Shown here piece after piece: positions 1-5,386 of a DNA stretch of 6,752 nucleotides. Source of the stretch: Actinomycetota bacterium. Its GTDB lineage: Bacteria; Actinomycetota; Thermoleophilia; UBA2241. A model generated the notes under the pieces. That model was not told the DNA's origin. It worked only from the letters and a program-made list of their open reading frames with translations, and did not search any database. How positions within the stretch are numbered: the stretch's first letter is position 1; each line of letters begins with the position of its first letter. Position numbers and translations under genes: made by a program. The stretch is taken from positions 239 through 6,990 of the forward strand of contig PMKK01000269.1 of assembly GCA_003157715.1 (NCBI GenBank), written 5' to 3'.

Positions 1-348
1 ATCATCATCATCGGCATCCTGGCGGCTATCGCCATCCCGATGTTCCTGAGTCAGCGCACGAAGGCAAAGGACGCCACGGTCAAGGGCGGTGTGCACAACA
101 TCGAGCTCGGCATCGCCAGCTACGCCATCGACCACAGCGACCTCTACCCGGCGTCCGTGGCGACAAAGGCCACGCTGGTCGACTCAGCCGGCAAGGCGTA
201 CGTCGACAACTGGCCGAAGAACCCCTACACGGGCGTCGACATGAAAGACGGCCTCAGTAATGGCGACTACACCTACACGCAGAGTGGCAGCGGCTCGGGC
301 TTCACGCTCGTGGGCCACATGAACAGCGGTGGGTGGACCGTTCCGTAA
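1..348 (+). CDS. Type IV major-pilin-like protein, 3' part (5' end outside window)
   Basis: This is the C-terminal 115 residues of a pilin; the reading frame is open from base 1, so the leader peptide, cleavage site and Glu5 lie upstream. The visible part starts inside the conserved hydrophobic helix (IIIIGILAAIAIP followed by MFLSQ), which anchors the subunit in the inner membrane before assembly and forms the fibre core afterwards. The globular part carries an amphipathic helix (about residues 20-45, with IELGIASYAIDHSDLYP), then WPKNPYTG and GDYTYTQ, short motifs common in compact pilins of the GspG/PilA type. No cysteine is present, unlike in the four minor pilins downstream. A strong terminator follows 25 bp after the stop, as expected for a highly expressed subunit transcribed apart from its neighbours. 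A GspG-like major pseudopilin is the alternative; the adjacent pilD and ABC genes favour a pilus. Confidence 0.9.
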   Translation: MIIIGILAAIAIPMFLSQRTKAKDATVKGGVHNIELGIASYAIDHSDLYPASVATKATLVDSAGKAYVDNWPKNPYTGVDMKDGLSNGDYTYTQSGSGSGFTLVGHMNSGGWTVP

Positions 349-373
349 CGGTGGTCGCTCGGCAGCGACAGGC

Positions 374-406
374 GGCGCTCGGCCTCAGGCCGGGCGCCAC
401 TTTTTT
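374..406 (+). terminator. Rho-independent terminator after the pilin gene
   Basis: An 11-bp stem (374-384 with 388-398) contains one G-T wobble (379/393) and otherwise only G-C pairs. It closes on the 3-base loop TCA and is followed, after AC, by six T (401-406). It lies 25 bp beyond the pilin stop codon and is the only T-run hairpin seen in the window. It should insulate or attenuate transcription into the ABC transporter genes. Confidence 0.88.
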
Positions 407-495
407 GGGCGAGACTCTAAAGGATTTCGCGTCGCGTCCGAGGAATCATCGTGCGGGCCATGTGACATTGTGGCGGACTGCGTGACGAGCTGGAC

Positions 496-1239
496 GTGAC
501 CATCACAGACGATCGACATCCCACCCCCCTCGTGCTCGACGTGCACGACCTCCACAAGACCGTGGCGGTCGGCTTTCGCCGGCGCAAGGTCGAGATCCTG
601 AACGGGGTCGACCTCGAGGTGCGTGACGGCGACGTGTTCGGTCTTCTGGGCCCGAACGGCGCCGGCAAGACCACGACACTCAAGGTGGTGCTCGGGCTGA
701 TGCGCCCGACGAGCGGTTCGGTGAGCCTCGGCGTCGACGGTCTTGCCGAGCTCGGCTACCTGCCCGAGAACCCGTATTTCTACGAATACCTGACCGGCTC
801 CGAGTTTCTGCGGTTCTGCGCGCGTCTCTTCTCGCTCGGCGCCCGGGAGCGCGACGAGCGCGTCGCCGCCATCCTGGCCGACGTGGGTCTCGAACGCGCC
901 GCCGCGGTGCAGTTGCGCAAGTACTCCAAAGGCATGCTGCAGCGCATCGGCATCGCCCAGGCGCTCATCAACGAGCCGCGCTTCGTGCTCCTCGACGAGC
1001 CCATGACGGGGCTCGACCCGGTCGGCCGGGTCGAGGTCAGAGAGATCATCGAGCGACTTCACGAGCGCGGCACCACGGTGCTGTTCAACTCGCACATCCT
1101 GTCCGACGTTGCCGCTCTGTGCACGCGCATCGCCATCATGCGCGCGGGACGGGTGCTCTGGCAGGGCCCGATCGACGAGGCGGTAGCAAGCCCGCGGGGC
1201 GACCTCGAGGAGTTCTTCATGGAGGTGGTGAGGTCGTGA
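496..1239 (+). CDS. ABC transporter ATP-binding protein (PilH-like position)
   Basis: A 247-residue cytoplasmic ATPase that would power the permease encoded next. Motifs in order: Walker A GPNGAGKTT (52-60), a Q-loop region YLPENPYFYEYLT (88-100) with Glu where Gln is usual, as in other ABC-2 type ATPases, the signature YSKGM (143-147, a variant of LSGGQ), Walker B FVLLDEP (163-169), the D-loop GLDP (172-175) and the switch His in NSH (198-200). All catalytic residues are present. The protein ends soon after the nucleotide-binding fold, so it lacks the extra C-terminal domain of many ABC-2 ATPases. The GTG start is preferred because the frame is closed by TGA at 463-465 and no other start lies between; its ribosome binding site is weak. 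Position between a pilin and pilD matches the M. xanthus PilH ATPase needed for pilus biogenesis; the substrate is unknown. Confidence 0.93.
   Translation: MTITDDRHPTPLVLDVHDLHKTVAVGFRRRKVEILNGVDLEVRDGDVFGLLGPNGAGKTTTLKVVLGLMRPTSGSVSLGVDGLAELGYLPENPYFYEYLTGSEFLRFCARLFSLGARERDERVAAILADVGLERAAAVQLRKYSKGMLQRIGIAQALINEPRFVLLDEPMTGLDPVGRVEVREIIERLHERGTTVLFNSHILSDVAALCTRIAIMRAGRVLWQGPIDEAVASPRGDLEEFFMEVVRS
1221..1227 (+). promoter_or_regulatory. Shine-Dalgarno site deciding the permease start
   Basis: GGAGGTG lies 8 bases before GTG 1236, inside the end of the ATPase gene. It favours the 254-residue permease over the longer open frame that begins at 1119, whose first 39 codons would overlap the ATPase gene and give an Arg/Gly-rich, non-membrane extension. 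Confidence 0.75.
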
Positions 1240-2000
1240 AGAGAGTCGTCGCGGTGGCCGTCAACACGTTCCGCGAGACCATTCGCGACCGCATCCTCGG
1301 CGTGATCATCCTCTTTGCCCTGGCGCTCATCGTCGCCAGCCTGTGGCTGGCGAGCATCAGCCTCGGTCAGGAAGGCCGCATGATCAAGGACTTCGGCCTC
1401 GTGGCGGTGAGCTTCTTCGGCCTCATCGTGGCCGCCTTCGTCGCGGCGAGCCTGGTGCGCAAAGAAGTCGAGAAGCGCACGGTGTTCATCATCTTCTCAA
1501 AGCCGGTCTCGCGCAGCGAGTTCATCTGGGGCAAGTTCCTGGGACTCGCGGCTACGATGTTCACGGTGCTCGCCGGCATGACGGTGTTCCTCTTCCTGCT
1601 GGCCTGGGTGGTCGCCAAGTCGCCGTCGGGATCGCTCCTGCTGGCCGGTCTGCTGATCTATCTGCAGCTCCTCGTGGTCATGGCCCTTACGATCCTGTTC
1701 TCGACCATGACCTCGGCCGTCCTGGCCTCTGTCTGCGGCATCTGCCTGTACGCGGCCGGGGAGCTCAGCCACAACGTGCTGTCGCTCTCGCACGCGGGCC
1801 ATTCGGCCGTCACGCATGCGGCCTCGGCGGTCGTCTTCTACGTGGTGCCGAACCTGAGCGCGGTCGACATCCGCGCGCCGATCGTAGGCGAGGGGGCGGT
1901 CGCCTGGGGCAGCCTCGCCGCCTGGTGCGGCTATCTGCTCGCCTACCTGGTCGTCGTGCTCTTCGTGGCCACCTGGGTCTTCCGGCGCAAGGAGTTCTAG
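1236..2000 (+). CDS. ABC-2 type permease (PilI-like position)
   Basis: A 254-residue inner-membrane protein and the probable transmembrane half of the exporter. Hydrophobic segments lie at about residues 20-42, 54-74, 104-127, 135-159, 161-178 and 226-249, giving six helices as usual in the ABC-2 family. The stretch VEKRTVFIIFSKPVSRSEFI (78-97) followed by GKFLG is the typical cytoplasmic motif after helix 2 of these permeases, and VVPNLSAVDIR (203-213) before the last helix is also family-like. The GTG start overlaps the ATPase stop by four bases (GTGA) and has a strong ribosome binding site, so the two are translationally coupled. A single ATPase plus a single permease suggests a homodimer of each. 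In M. xanthus the comparable PilI is required for pili; what is moved is not evident from the sequence. Confidence 0.92.
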   Translation: MKRVVAVAVNTFRETIRDRILGVIILFALALIVASLWLASISLGQEGRMIKDFGLVAVSFFGLIVAAFVAASLVRKEVEKRTVFIIFSKPVSRSEFIWGKFLGLAATMFTVLAGMTVFLFLLAWVVAKSPSGSLLLAGLLIYLQLLVVMALTILFSTMTSAVLASVCGICLYAAGELSHNVLSLSHAGHSAVTHAASAVVFYVVPNLSAVDIRAPIVGEGAVAWGSLAAWCGYLLAYLVVVLFVATWVFRRKEF

Positions 2001-2001
2001 C

Positions 2002-2751
2002 ATGCCTCTGGCCAGACGTATCGCCGCCCTGGCGGTCGTGGTCGCCTGCCTCGTCGCGGTGATCGGCTATCAGTCCGGGCGGCCCGCCGCGGCGACCGCG
2101 AACCCGGTCGTCTTCGTACCGTCGTCCAGCGTGTACAGGCACCTCTCGCCCAGCGCCAAGGCGACGCTCGCCGACGTGTACTGGCTGACCACGATCCAGT
2201 ACTACGGAGAGCACGTGAAATCCGACAACCGGCTCGATTCCCTGCCCGCCATGGTGCGGCTCGTCGCCGACCTGAGCCCGCACTTCAAAGAGGCTTACTT
2301 CTTCGGGTCTTTCGCCATGGCCGACGCCGGCCAGCCGGGCGCGGGCTACGCCCTCCTCGAGAAGGGGTTCGCGGCCAATCCCCGCGACTGGCGGTTTCCC
2401 TCCGACCTGGGCTTTTTCGCCCACCGGTACGGCGCCGGGTCCGACAAGGACCGCGTCGCGTCGCAGTGGTACGCCGACGCGGCGCGGCTGCCCGGAGCGC
2501 CGCAGCTCGTGCTGAGGCTGGCCGCCGAGCTGGCCACGAAGGCCAGCAGCAAGCAGACGGCGATCGACCTCTGGACGCAGGCGTACGCGCAGGGCGACAA
2601 GTACCAGCGCCAGAAGGCCGTCACCGCCCTCGACACGCTGCTGCCCAGCGGCAAGATCGCCCGCGAAAAGGCGGTCGCCGGACTCGAGGCCACCATGCCG
2701 AAGGGCCTGTTCGCGCAGTTCGTCGCCGATCTGTTCCAGGGCTACCGATGA
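2002..2751 (+). CDS. Membrane-anchored TPR-like protein (PilG-like position)
   Basis: A 249-residue protein with an N-terminal hydrophobic segment (about 7-23) after two Arg, then a mostly helical periplasmic part. LADVYWLTTIQYYGEHV (56-72) is followed by two TPR-like helix pairs: about 94-127 (FKEAYFFG, then LLEKGFAANPRDW) and 131-164 (LGFFAHRYG, then WYADAARLPGAP). A third helical unit follows at about 168-215. From memory this pattern (NP.DWR.P..LGF, ARLPGAP) belongs to a TPR family often encoded beside ABC-2 transporters and pilin genes, so it is probably the accessory subunit of this transporter. VVAC (13-16) resembles a lipobox, but hydrophobic residues continue beyond the Cys, so an uncleaved anchor is more likely. 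AAGGAG at 1989-1994 supports the ATG, which lies one base after the permease stop. Confidence 0.82.
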   Translation: MPLARRIAALAVVVACLVAVIGYQSGRPAAATANPVVFVPSSSVYRHLSPSAKATLADVYWLTTIQYYGEHVKSDNRLDSLPAMVRLVADLSPHFKEAYFFGSFAMADAGQPGAGYALLEKGFAANPRDWRFPSDLGFFAHRYGAGSDKDRVASQWYADAARLPGAPQLVLRLAAELATKASSKQTAIDLWTQAYAQGDKYQRQKAVTALDTLLPSGKIAREKAVAGLEATMPKGLFAQFVADLFQGYR

Positions 2752-2786
2752 CGGGCCGCGGCGCTTCGCGGCTGGTGCGCCGCTAG
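2748..2786 (+). other. Possible 12-codon coupling mini-ORF before pilD, with hairpin
   Basis: ATG at 2748 overlaps the TPR-gene stop (ATGA) and opens a 12-codon frame, MTGRGASRLVRR, ending at TAG 2784-2786, one base before the GTG of pilD. Inside it, GCCGCG (2755-2760) can pair with CGCGGC (2767-2772). No Shine-Dalgarno sequence precedes pilD. The frame could relay ribosomes from the TPR gene to pilD, but short open frames are common in GC-rich DNA and this one may be chance. Confidence 0.2.
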
Positions 2787-2787
2787 C

Positions 2788-3567
2788 GTGCTGCAGGCCT
2801 ACATCATCTTCGTCGCGGGGCTGTTCGGGCTGATCATCGGGAGCTTTCTGAACGCCTGCGCCTACCGCCTGCCACTCGGCGTCAGCATCGCCCACGGCCG
2901 TTCGTTCTGCCCGGTCTGCAAGACCCAGATACGCGCCGTCGACAACATCCCCCTGGTGAGCTGGATCGTCCTGCGCGGGCGGTGTCGCGCGTGCGGGACA
3001 GCGATCAGCTGGCGCTATCCGCTGGTCGAGGCCCTCACAGGGCTGCTGTTCGCGGCCCTCGCCGCGCTCGACGGGCCGAGCGCCGTCCTGGGGCTGCGGC
3101 TGCTGTTCGTGGCCGCGCTCGTTCTCGTGAGCGACATCGACGTCGAGCATCGCATCATCCCCGATGTCGTCATTTTGCCCACGGCGCTCATCGGCGCCGT
3201 CGGCATGAGCATCCTGAGCCCGGGTGGAGGGCCACGCTGGGAATGGCTCGCGGGTGGCCTGGGCGCGGCGGGGTTCCTGCTGGCGGCGGGGTTCGTGTAC
3301 GAGCGTGTGCGCGGCGTCGAGGGCATGGGCATGGGCGACGTCAAGCTGGCCTTGTGCATGGGCTTCTACCTTGGAGCGGCGGTGGTGCCGGCCCTGTTCA
3401 TCGGTTTCGTCGTGGGAGCGGTCGTCGGCGTCGTGCTCGTCGCCCGTGGCGAGAGCACCCAGACGGCCGTGCCCTTCGGTCCATTCCTGGCCTTCGGCGC
3501 CGTCGTTTCGCTGTTCTGCGGAAGCGAGATCATCCACCTGTACCTGCGCGTGGCCTTGCACCAGTAG
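2788..3567 (+). CDS. pilD: Prepilin peptidase / N-methyltransferase PilD
   Basis: A 259-residue inner-membrane aspartic protease that removes the short positively charged leader of prepilins after Gly and methylates the new N-terminus. The N-terminal domain has GSFLNACAYRLP (18-29) and two zinc-type Cys pairs, C41-x2-C44 and C66-x2-C69, typical of bifunctional PilD rather than archaeal-type peptidases. The catalytic aspartates are visible as D116 in SDIDVEHRIIPD and D184 in GMGD. About seven or eight hydrophobic segments complete the fold. GTG 2788 is the only usable start: TGA at 2749-2751 closes the frame and no ATG, GTG or TTG lies between. It has no clear ribosome binding site, so translation is probably coupled to upstream genes. 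Five prepilin-type substrates are encoded in this window, so it is probably the dedicated processing enzyme of the system. Confidence 0.96.
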   Translation: MLQAYIIFVAGLFGLIIGSFLNACAYRLPLGVSIAHGRSFCPVCKTQIRAVDNIPLVSWIVLRGRCRACGTAISWRYPLVEALTGLLFAALAALDGPSAVLGLRLLFVAALVLVSDIDVEHRIIPDVVILPTALIGAVGMSILSPGGGPRWEWLAGGLGAAGFLLAAGFVYERVRGVEGMGMGDVKLALCMGFYLGAAVVPALFIGFVVGAVVGVVLVARGESTQTAVPFGPFLAFGAVVSLFCGSEIIHLYLRVALHQ

Positions 3568-3570
3568 ACC

Positions 3571-3596
3571 GGCCGGCGGCGGGCCGGCGGCGGGCC
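3571..3596 (+). repeat. 11-bp tandem repeat after pilD
   Basis: GGCCGGCGGCG occurs at 3571-3581 and 3582-3592, followed by a partial third copy GGCC (3593-3596), starting 3 bp after the pilD stop. CCGGCGGCGG inside either copy is complementary to CCGCCGCCGG at 3646-3655. The remaining spacer to 3774 is GC-rich and holds no gene, T-run terminator or promoter that I can support. Confidence 0.7.
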
Positions 3597-3647
3597 AGCC
3601 TCTGGTCGGCGGGCTCTCATCCTGGGGCGCGCCGGAGACCGTCCACC

Positions 3648-3659
3648 GCCGCCGGCGGC
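3648..3659. repeat. 12-bp GC palindrome in pilD-minor pilin spacer
   Basis: GCCGCCGGCGGC is its own reverse complement. No T-run follows, so it does not qualify as an intrinsic terminator. It overlaps the sequence able to pair with the tandem repeat upstream. It could be a protein-binding dyad or simply GC-rich chance. Confidence 0.4.
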
Positions 3660-3774
3660 AACGTGAACGCCGATGTGGCCGCGGCGCCCTGGCCGCCCGC
3701 GCGGGGACGCCGCTACCATCGACGGGCCGGTACGTTCCGGCGCGAACGCTCTCCCTCGTCGTCTCCGAGGCCTC

Positions 3775-4215
3775 ATGCAACGCGGCTACACTCTCTGTGA
3801 GCTTCTCGTCGTTCTCGCTGTCGCGGCCACGCTCGCCGTCGTGACGGTGCCTGGGCTTGCCTGGGTCGAGGGCCGGTCGGCGGTCAGAGCCGACGCCCAG
3901 CGCCTGGCTTTCGTCCTGCGCGGCGCGCAAGCGCGCGCCGCGGCTACGGGCGACACGGTCCGCGTACGCCTCATCGGCCAGGGAACGGGCTACGTCTGCG
4001 AGCAGACGGGCACCGCCGCGACTACCGTCGTGGCCAGTGGCGCGTTCGGCGTTGCCTGCAGCACCAACTATCCGGGCGCGGCCGTCGAGTTCCACGAGCC
4101 GGGCTGGCCCTGCAGCCTGTCCGGCACACCGCGTGCCGGCAGCTTCACCTTCGCCTGCAACGGTGCCCAGGTGTCGGTCGTCCTGCAGCTGGGGGGGCGG
4201 GTGCGGTGGGGCTAG
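3775..4215 (+). CDS. Minor pilin, FimT/GspH-like
   Basis: A 146-residue minor (pseudo)pilin. A 4-residue leader ends at G4 in QRG before YTLCELL; Glu9 is the conserved Glu5 of the mature protein. The hydrophobic helix runs to about residue 30. LAFVLRGAQARAAATGDTV (44-62) matches the helix pattern of the GspH/FimT family, and the protein ends in GRVRWG, like the closing strand of that family. Length is within the family's usual range. Cysteines at 75, 95, 113 and 128 in the globular part could form two disulfides; C8 lies in the leader-proximal helix. ATG 3775 is chosen over the longer open frame (from 3673) because prepilin leaders are short; GAGG at 3767-3770 is a close but usable ribosome binding site. 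It opens a four-gene minor pilin operon and would belong to the complex that primes pilus assembly. Confidence 0.9.
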   Translation: MQRGYTLCELLVVLAVAATLAVVTVPGLAWVEGRSAVRADAQRLAFVLRGAQARAAATGDTVRVRLIGQGTGYVCEQTGTAATTVVASGAFGVACSTNYPGAAVEFHEPGWPCSLSGTPRAGSFTFACNGAQVSVVLQLGGRVRWG

Positions 4216-4826
4216 ACGATCGCCGCGGCCTCACGCTCATCGAAGTCGTGATCGCCACCGCGATCATCATGGGCGTGGTCCTGGCCACCTCGGACGGCGT
4301 GGTCGCCGTCAAGGCGACGACCGCCGGGACCGCCGGCCGCCAGGCGGCCGAGGCCCGTATGGCCGCCGAGCTCGAACACCTGCGCAGCCTGCCGTTCGCG
4401 CCGCCGGCCGCTGCCAAAGCAGCCGCCTCCGGCGCCACACCCGTGCGCGACCTCGTGTCGAGCGTCTTTCCCGACGCCGACCCGGCCCGCGACGCCGACG
4501 ACGCCCGCTTCGCGGCCGAGGCTCGCGACGACTGTCCGCCCGGCACGTTCTTCACCGTGGTGGCGCTGCCTGGCGGTCGCGCGACCATCGCCGCCACCTT
4601 CGTCATGGGCAGTGCCGACGGCTGGCAGCCCGTGCCCGCCGGGCGGCTCGCCGGCTACGATGCTCGCCTGTCGGCCGAGCTGCCGTCGGCGGCCCTGCTC
4701 ATAAGGGTGACGGTCGTCTGGCGGGCCGGCGCCAGGCAGGGCGCCGTGTCGCGCGCCACGATCATCTCAGACCCGGCTGAGGGCCCCTGCCGCGTCGCGG
4801 CGCCCTCGGTCACGCAGGCGGCGTGA
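4206..4826 (+). CDS. Minor pilin, PilV/GspI-like
   Basis: A 206-residue minor pilin. The 8-residue leader ends DRRG, cut before LTLIEVVIA; Glu13 is Glu5 of the mature form. The hydrophobic helix runs to about residue 28 and continues as a polar helix with RMAAELEHLRSLPFA (51-65), the A...E..LR.LPF pattern usual in PilV/GspI. The end of the domain, VTVVWRAGARQGAVSRATII (168-187), is also typical. The insert at 66-112 is rich in Ala, Asp and Pro. Two cysteines (110, 195) may pair. GTG 4206 overlaps the preceding gene by ten bases; it is the best start because it gives a normal leader length. GspI is a common alternative name for the same fold; neighbours favour the pilus version. Confidence 0.88.
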   Translation: MGLDDRRGLTLIEVVIATAIIMGVVLATSDGVVAVKATTAGTAGRQAAEARMAAELEHLRSLPFAPPAAAKAAASGATPVRDLVSSVFPDADPARDADDARFAAEARDDCPPGTFFTVVALPGGRATIAATFVMGSADGWQPVPAGRLAGYDARLSAELPSAALLIRVTVVWRAGARQGAVSRATIISDPAEGPCRVAAPSVTQAA

Positions 4827-5386
4827 TGGTCGCCGGGCAGTGCGGCGCGCGGCGCCGTCAGGCGGGGTTCAGTCTGGTCGAGCTGCTGCTCGCCACGGTC
4901 ATCGCCGGTGTCGTGCTGGCGGGCGGCTGGGCGTGGTGCTGGTCGGTCTGCGGCTCGTGCGCCAGGGGGGCGGAGCGGCTCGACGCCGGCTCGTCGCTGG
5001 CCTTCGCCCGCCGGCTGAGCGTCAACGAGCTGCGTTGCAGCGAGGGGCTCGTGGCAACGTCCGGCGCCGGCTGCACGGCGACCGCGATCAGTTTCATGGC
5101 GCCCGCCGCGAGCAGCACCGCCCCCGAGCTCATCACCTACGTCTGGGACACCGGCCGGCGCGTGTTGTGGCGCAAGGCGCCCGGCTCCCATGTGGCCGAA
5201 AACGTCGATTCCTTCTCCATCTCGTATTTCGACGATCAAGGCCGGCCGGTGGCCCCGGCGTCTGGCGGCGCGCTGTCGGCCGGCGAGCTTCTCCGGGTGC
5301 GCATGGTCGAGCTGAGCGCGGTGATCTCCTGCGGGCGGCAGACCGCGAGCGCATCGTGGTGCGTCTGTCTGAGGGGCCGCGCATGA
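4826..5386 (+). CDS. Minor pilin, PilW/GspJ-like, with Trp/Cys-rich helix
   Basis: A minor pilin of 186 residues from ATG 4826 (TGATG overlap with the preceding gene), or 187 from GTG 4823; both give a normal leader ending RRRQAG before FSLVELLLATVIAG, with Glu at position 5 of the mature form. The globular part shows VDSFSISYFDDQGRPV, the f.i.Y.d..G pattern of PilW/GspJ proteins, and a closing region LLRVRMVELSAVIS. Unusually, the end of the membrane helix reads WAWCWSVCGSC (bases 4928-4960), three Trp and three Cys at about positions 21-31 of the mature protein. Nine cysteines occur in all, including WCVC near the C-terminus. The downstream part fits the family, so the patch is not obviously a frameshift artefact. 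It is co-translated with its neighbours and probably part of the priming or tip complex. Confidence 0.86.
   Translation: MVAGQCGARRRQAGFSLVELLLATVIAGVVLAGGWAWCWSVCGSCARGAERLDAGSSLAFARRLSVNELRCSEGLVATSGAGCTATAISFMAPAASSTAPELITYVWDTGRRVLWRKAPGSHVAENVDSFSISYFDDQGRPVAPASGGALSAGELLRVRMVELSAVISCGRQTASASWCVCLRGRA
5371..5376 (+). promoter_or_regulatory. Shine-Dalgarno site deciding the PilX-like start
   Basis: GAGGGG lies 6 bases before ATG 5383, inside the end of the PilW-like gene. It fixes the start at 5383 and argues against reading the long open frame that extends upstream to 4840, where the PilW-like gene is the real coding frame. Confidence 0.7.

Noticed and set aside
385..1095. Minus-strand frame of 236 codons opposite the ABC ATPase
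   Set aside because: The + strand carries complete Walker A, signature and Walker B motifs; the antisense product has no recognisable motif and would run through the terminator.
1119..1235. Upstream extension of the permease frame
   Set aside because: The added 39 residues are Gly/Arg/His-rich, overlap the ATPase gene and are unlike a permease N-terminus; GTG 1236 has a strong ribosome binding site.
2038..2049. Lipoprotein signal (VVAC) in the TPR-like protein
   Set aside because: The hydrophobic segment continues well beyond the Cys and no small polar residues follow, so an uncleaved membrane anchor fits better.
3673..3774. Upstream extension of the FimT-like frame
   Set aside because: It would give a leader of 38 residues before the cleavage Gly, far longer than usual for prepilins.
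1810..4095. Open frame of 761 codons on the minus strand
   Set aside because: It lies opposite the permease, TPR, pilD and FimT-like genes, all of which show family motifs on the + strand. Its product is a Arg/Gly/Asp/Gln-rich string without domains, as expected of an antisense frame in high-GC DNA.
4335..4349. Inverted repeat GGCCGCC-A-GGCGGCC inside the PilV-like gene
   Set aside because: The one-base centre cannot form a tight hairpin with the full stem, and short GC dyads are expected here given the Ala/Arg codons.
4840..5382. Upstream extension of the PilX-like frame to 4840
   Set aside because: This part overlaps the PilW-like gene, is Arg-rich and would place the prepilin leader about 180 residues inside the protein. 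ATG 5383 has a good ribosome binding site.
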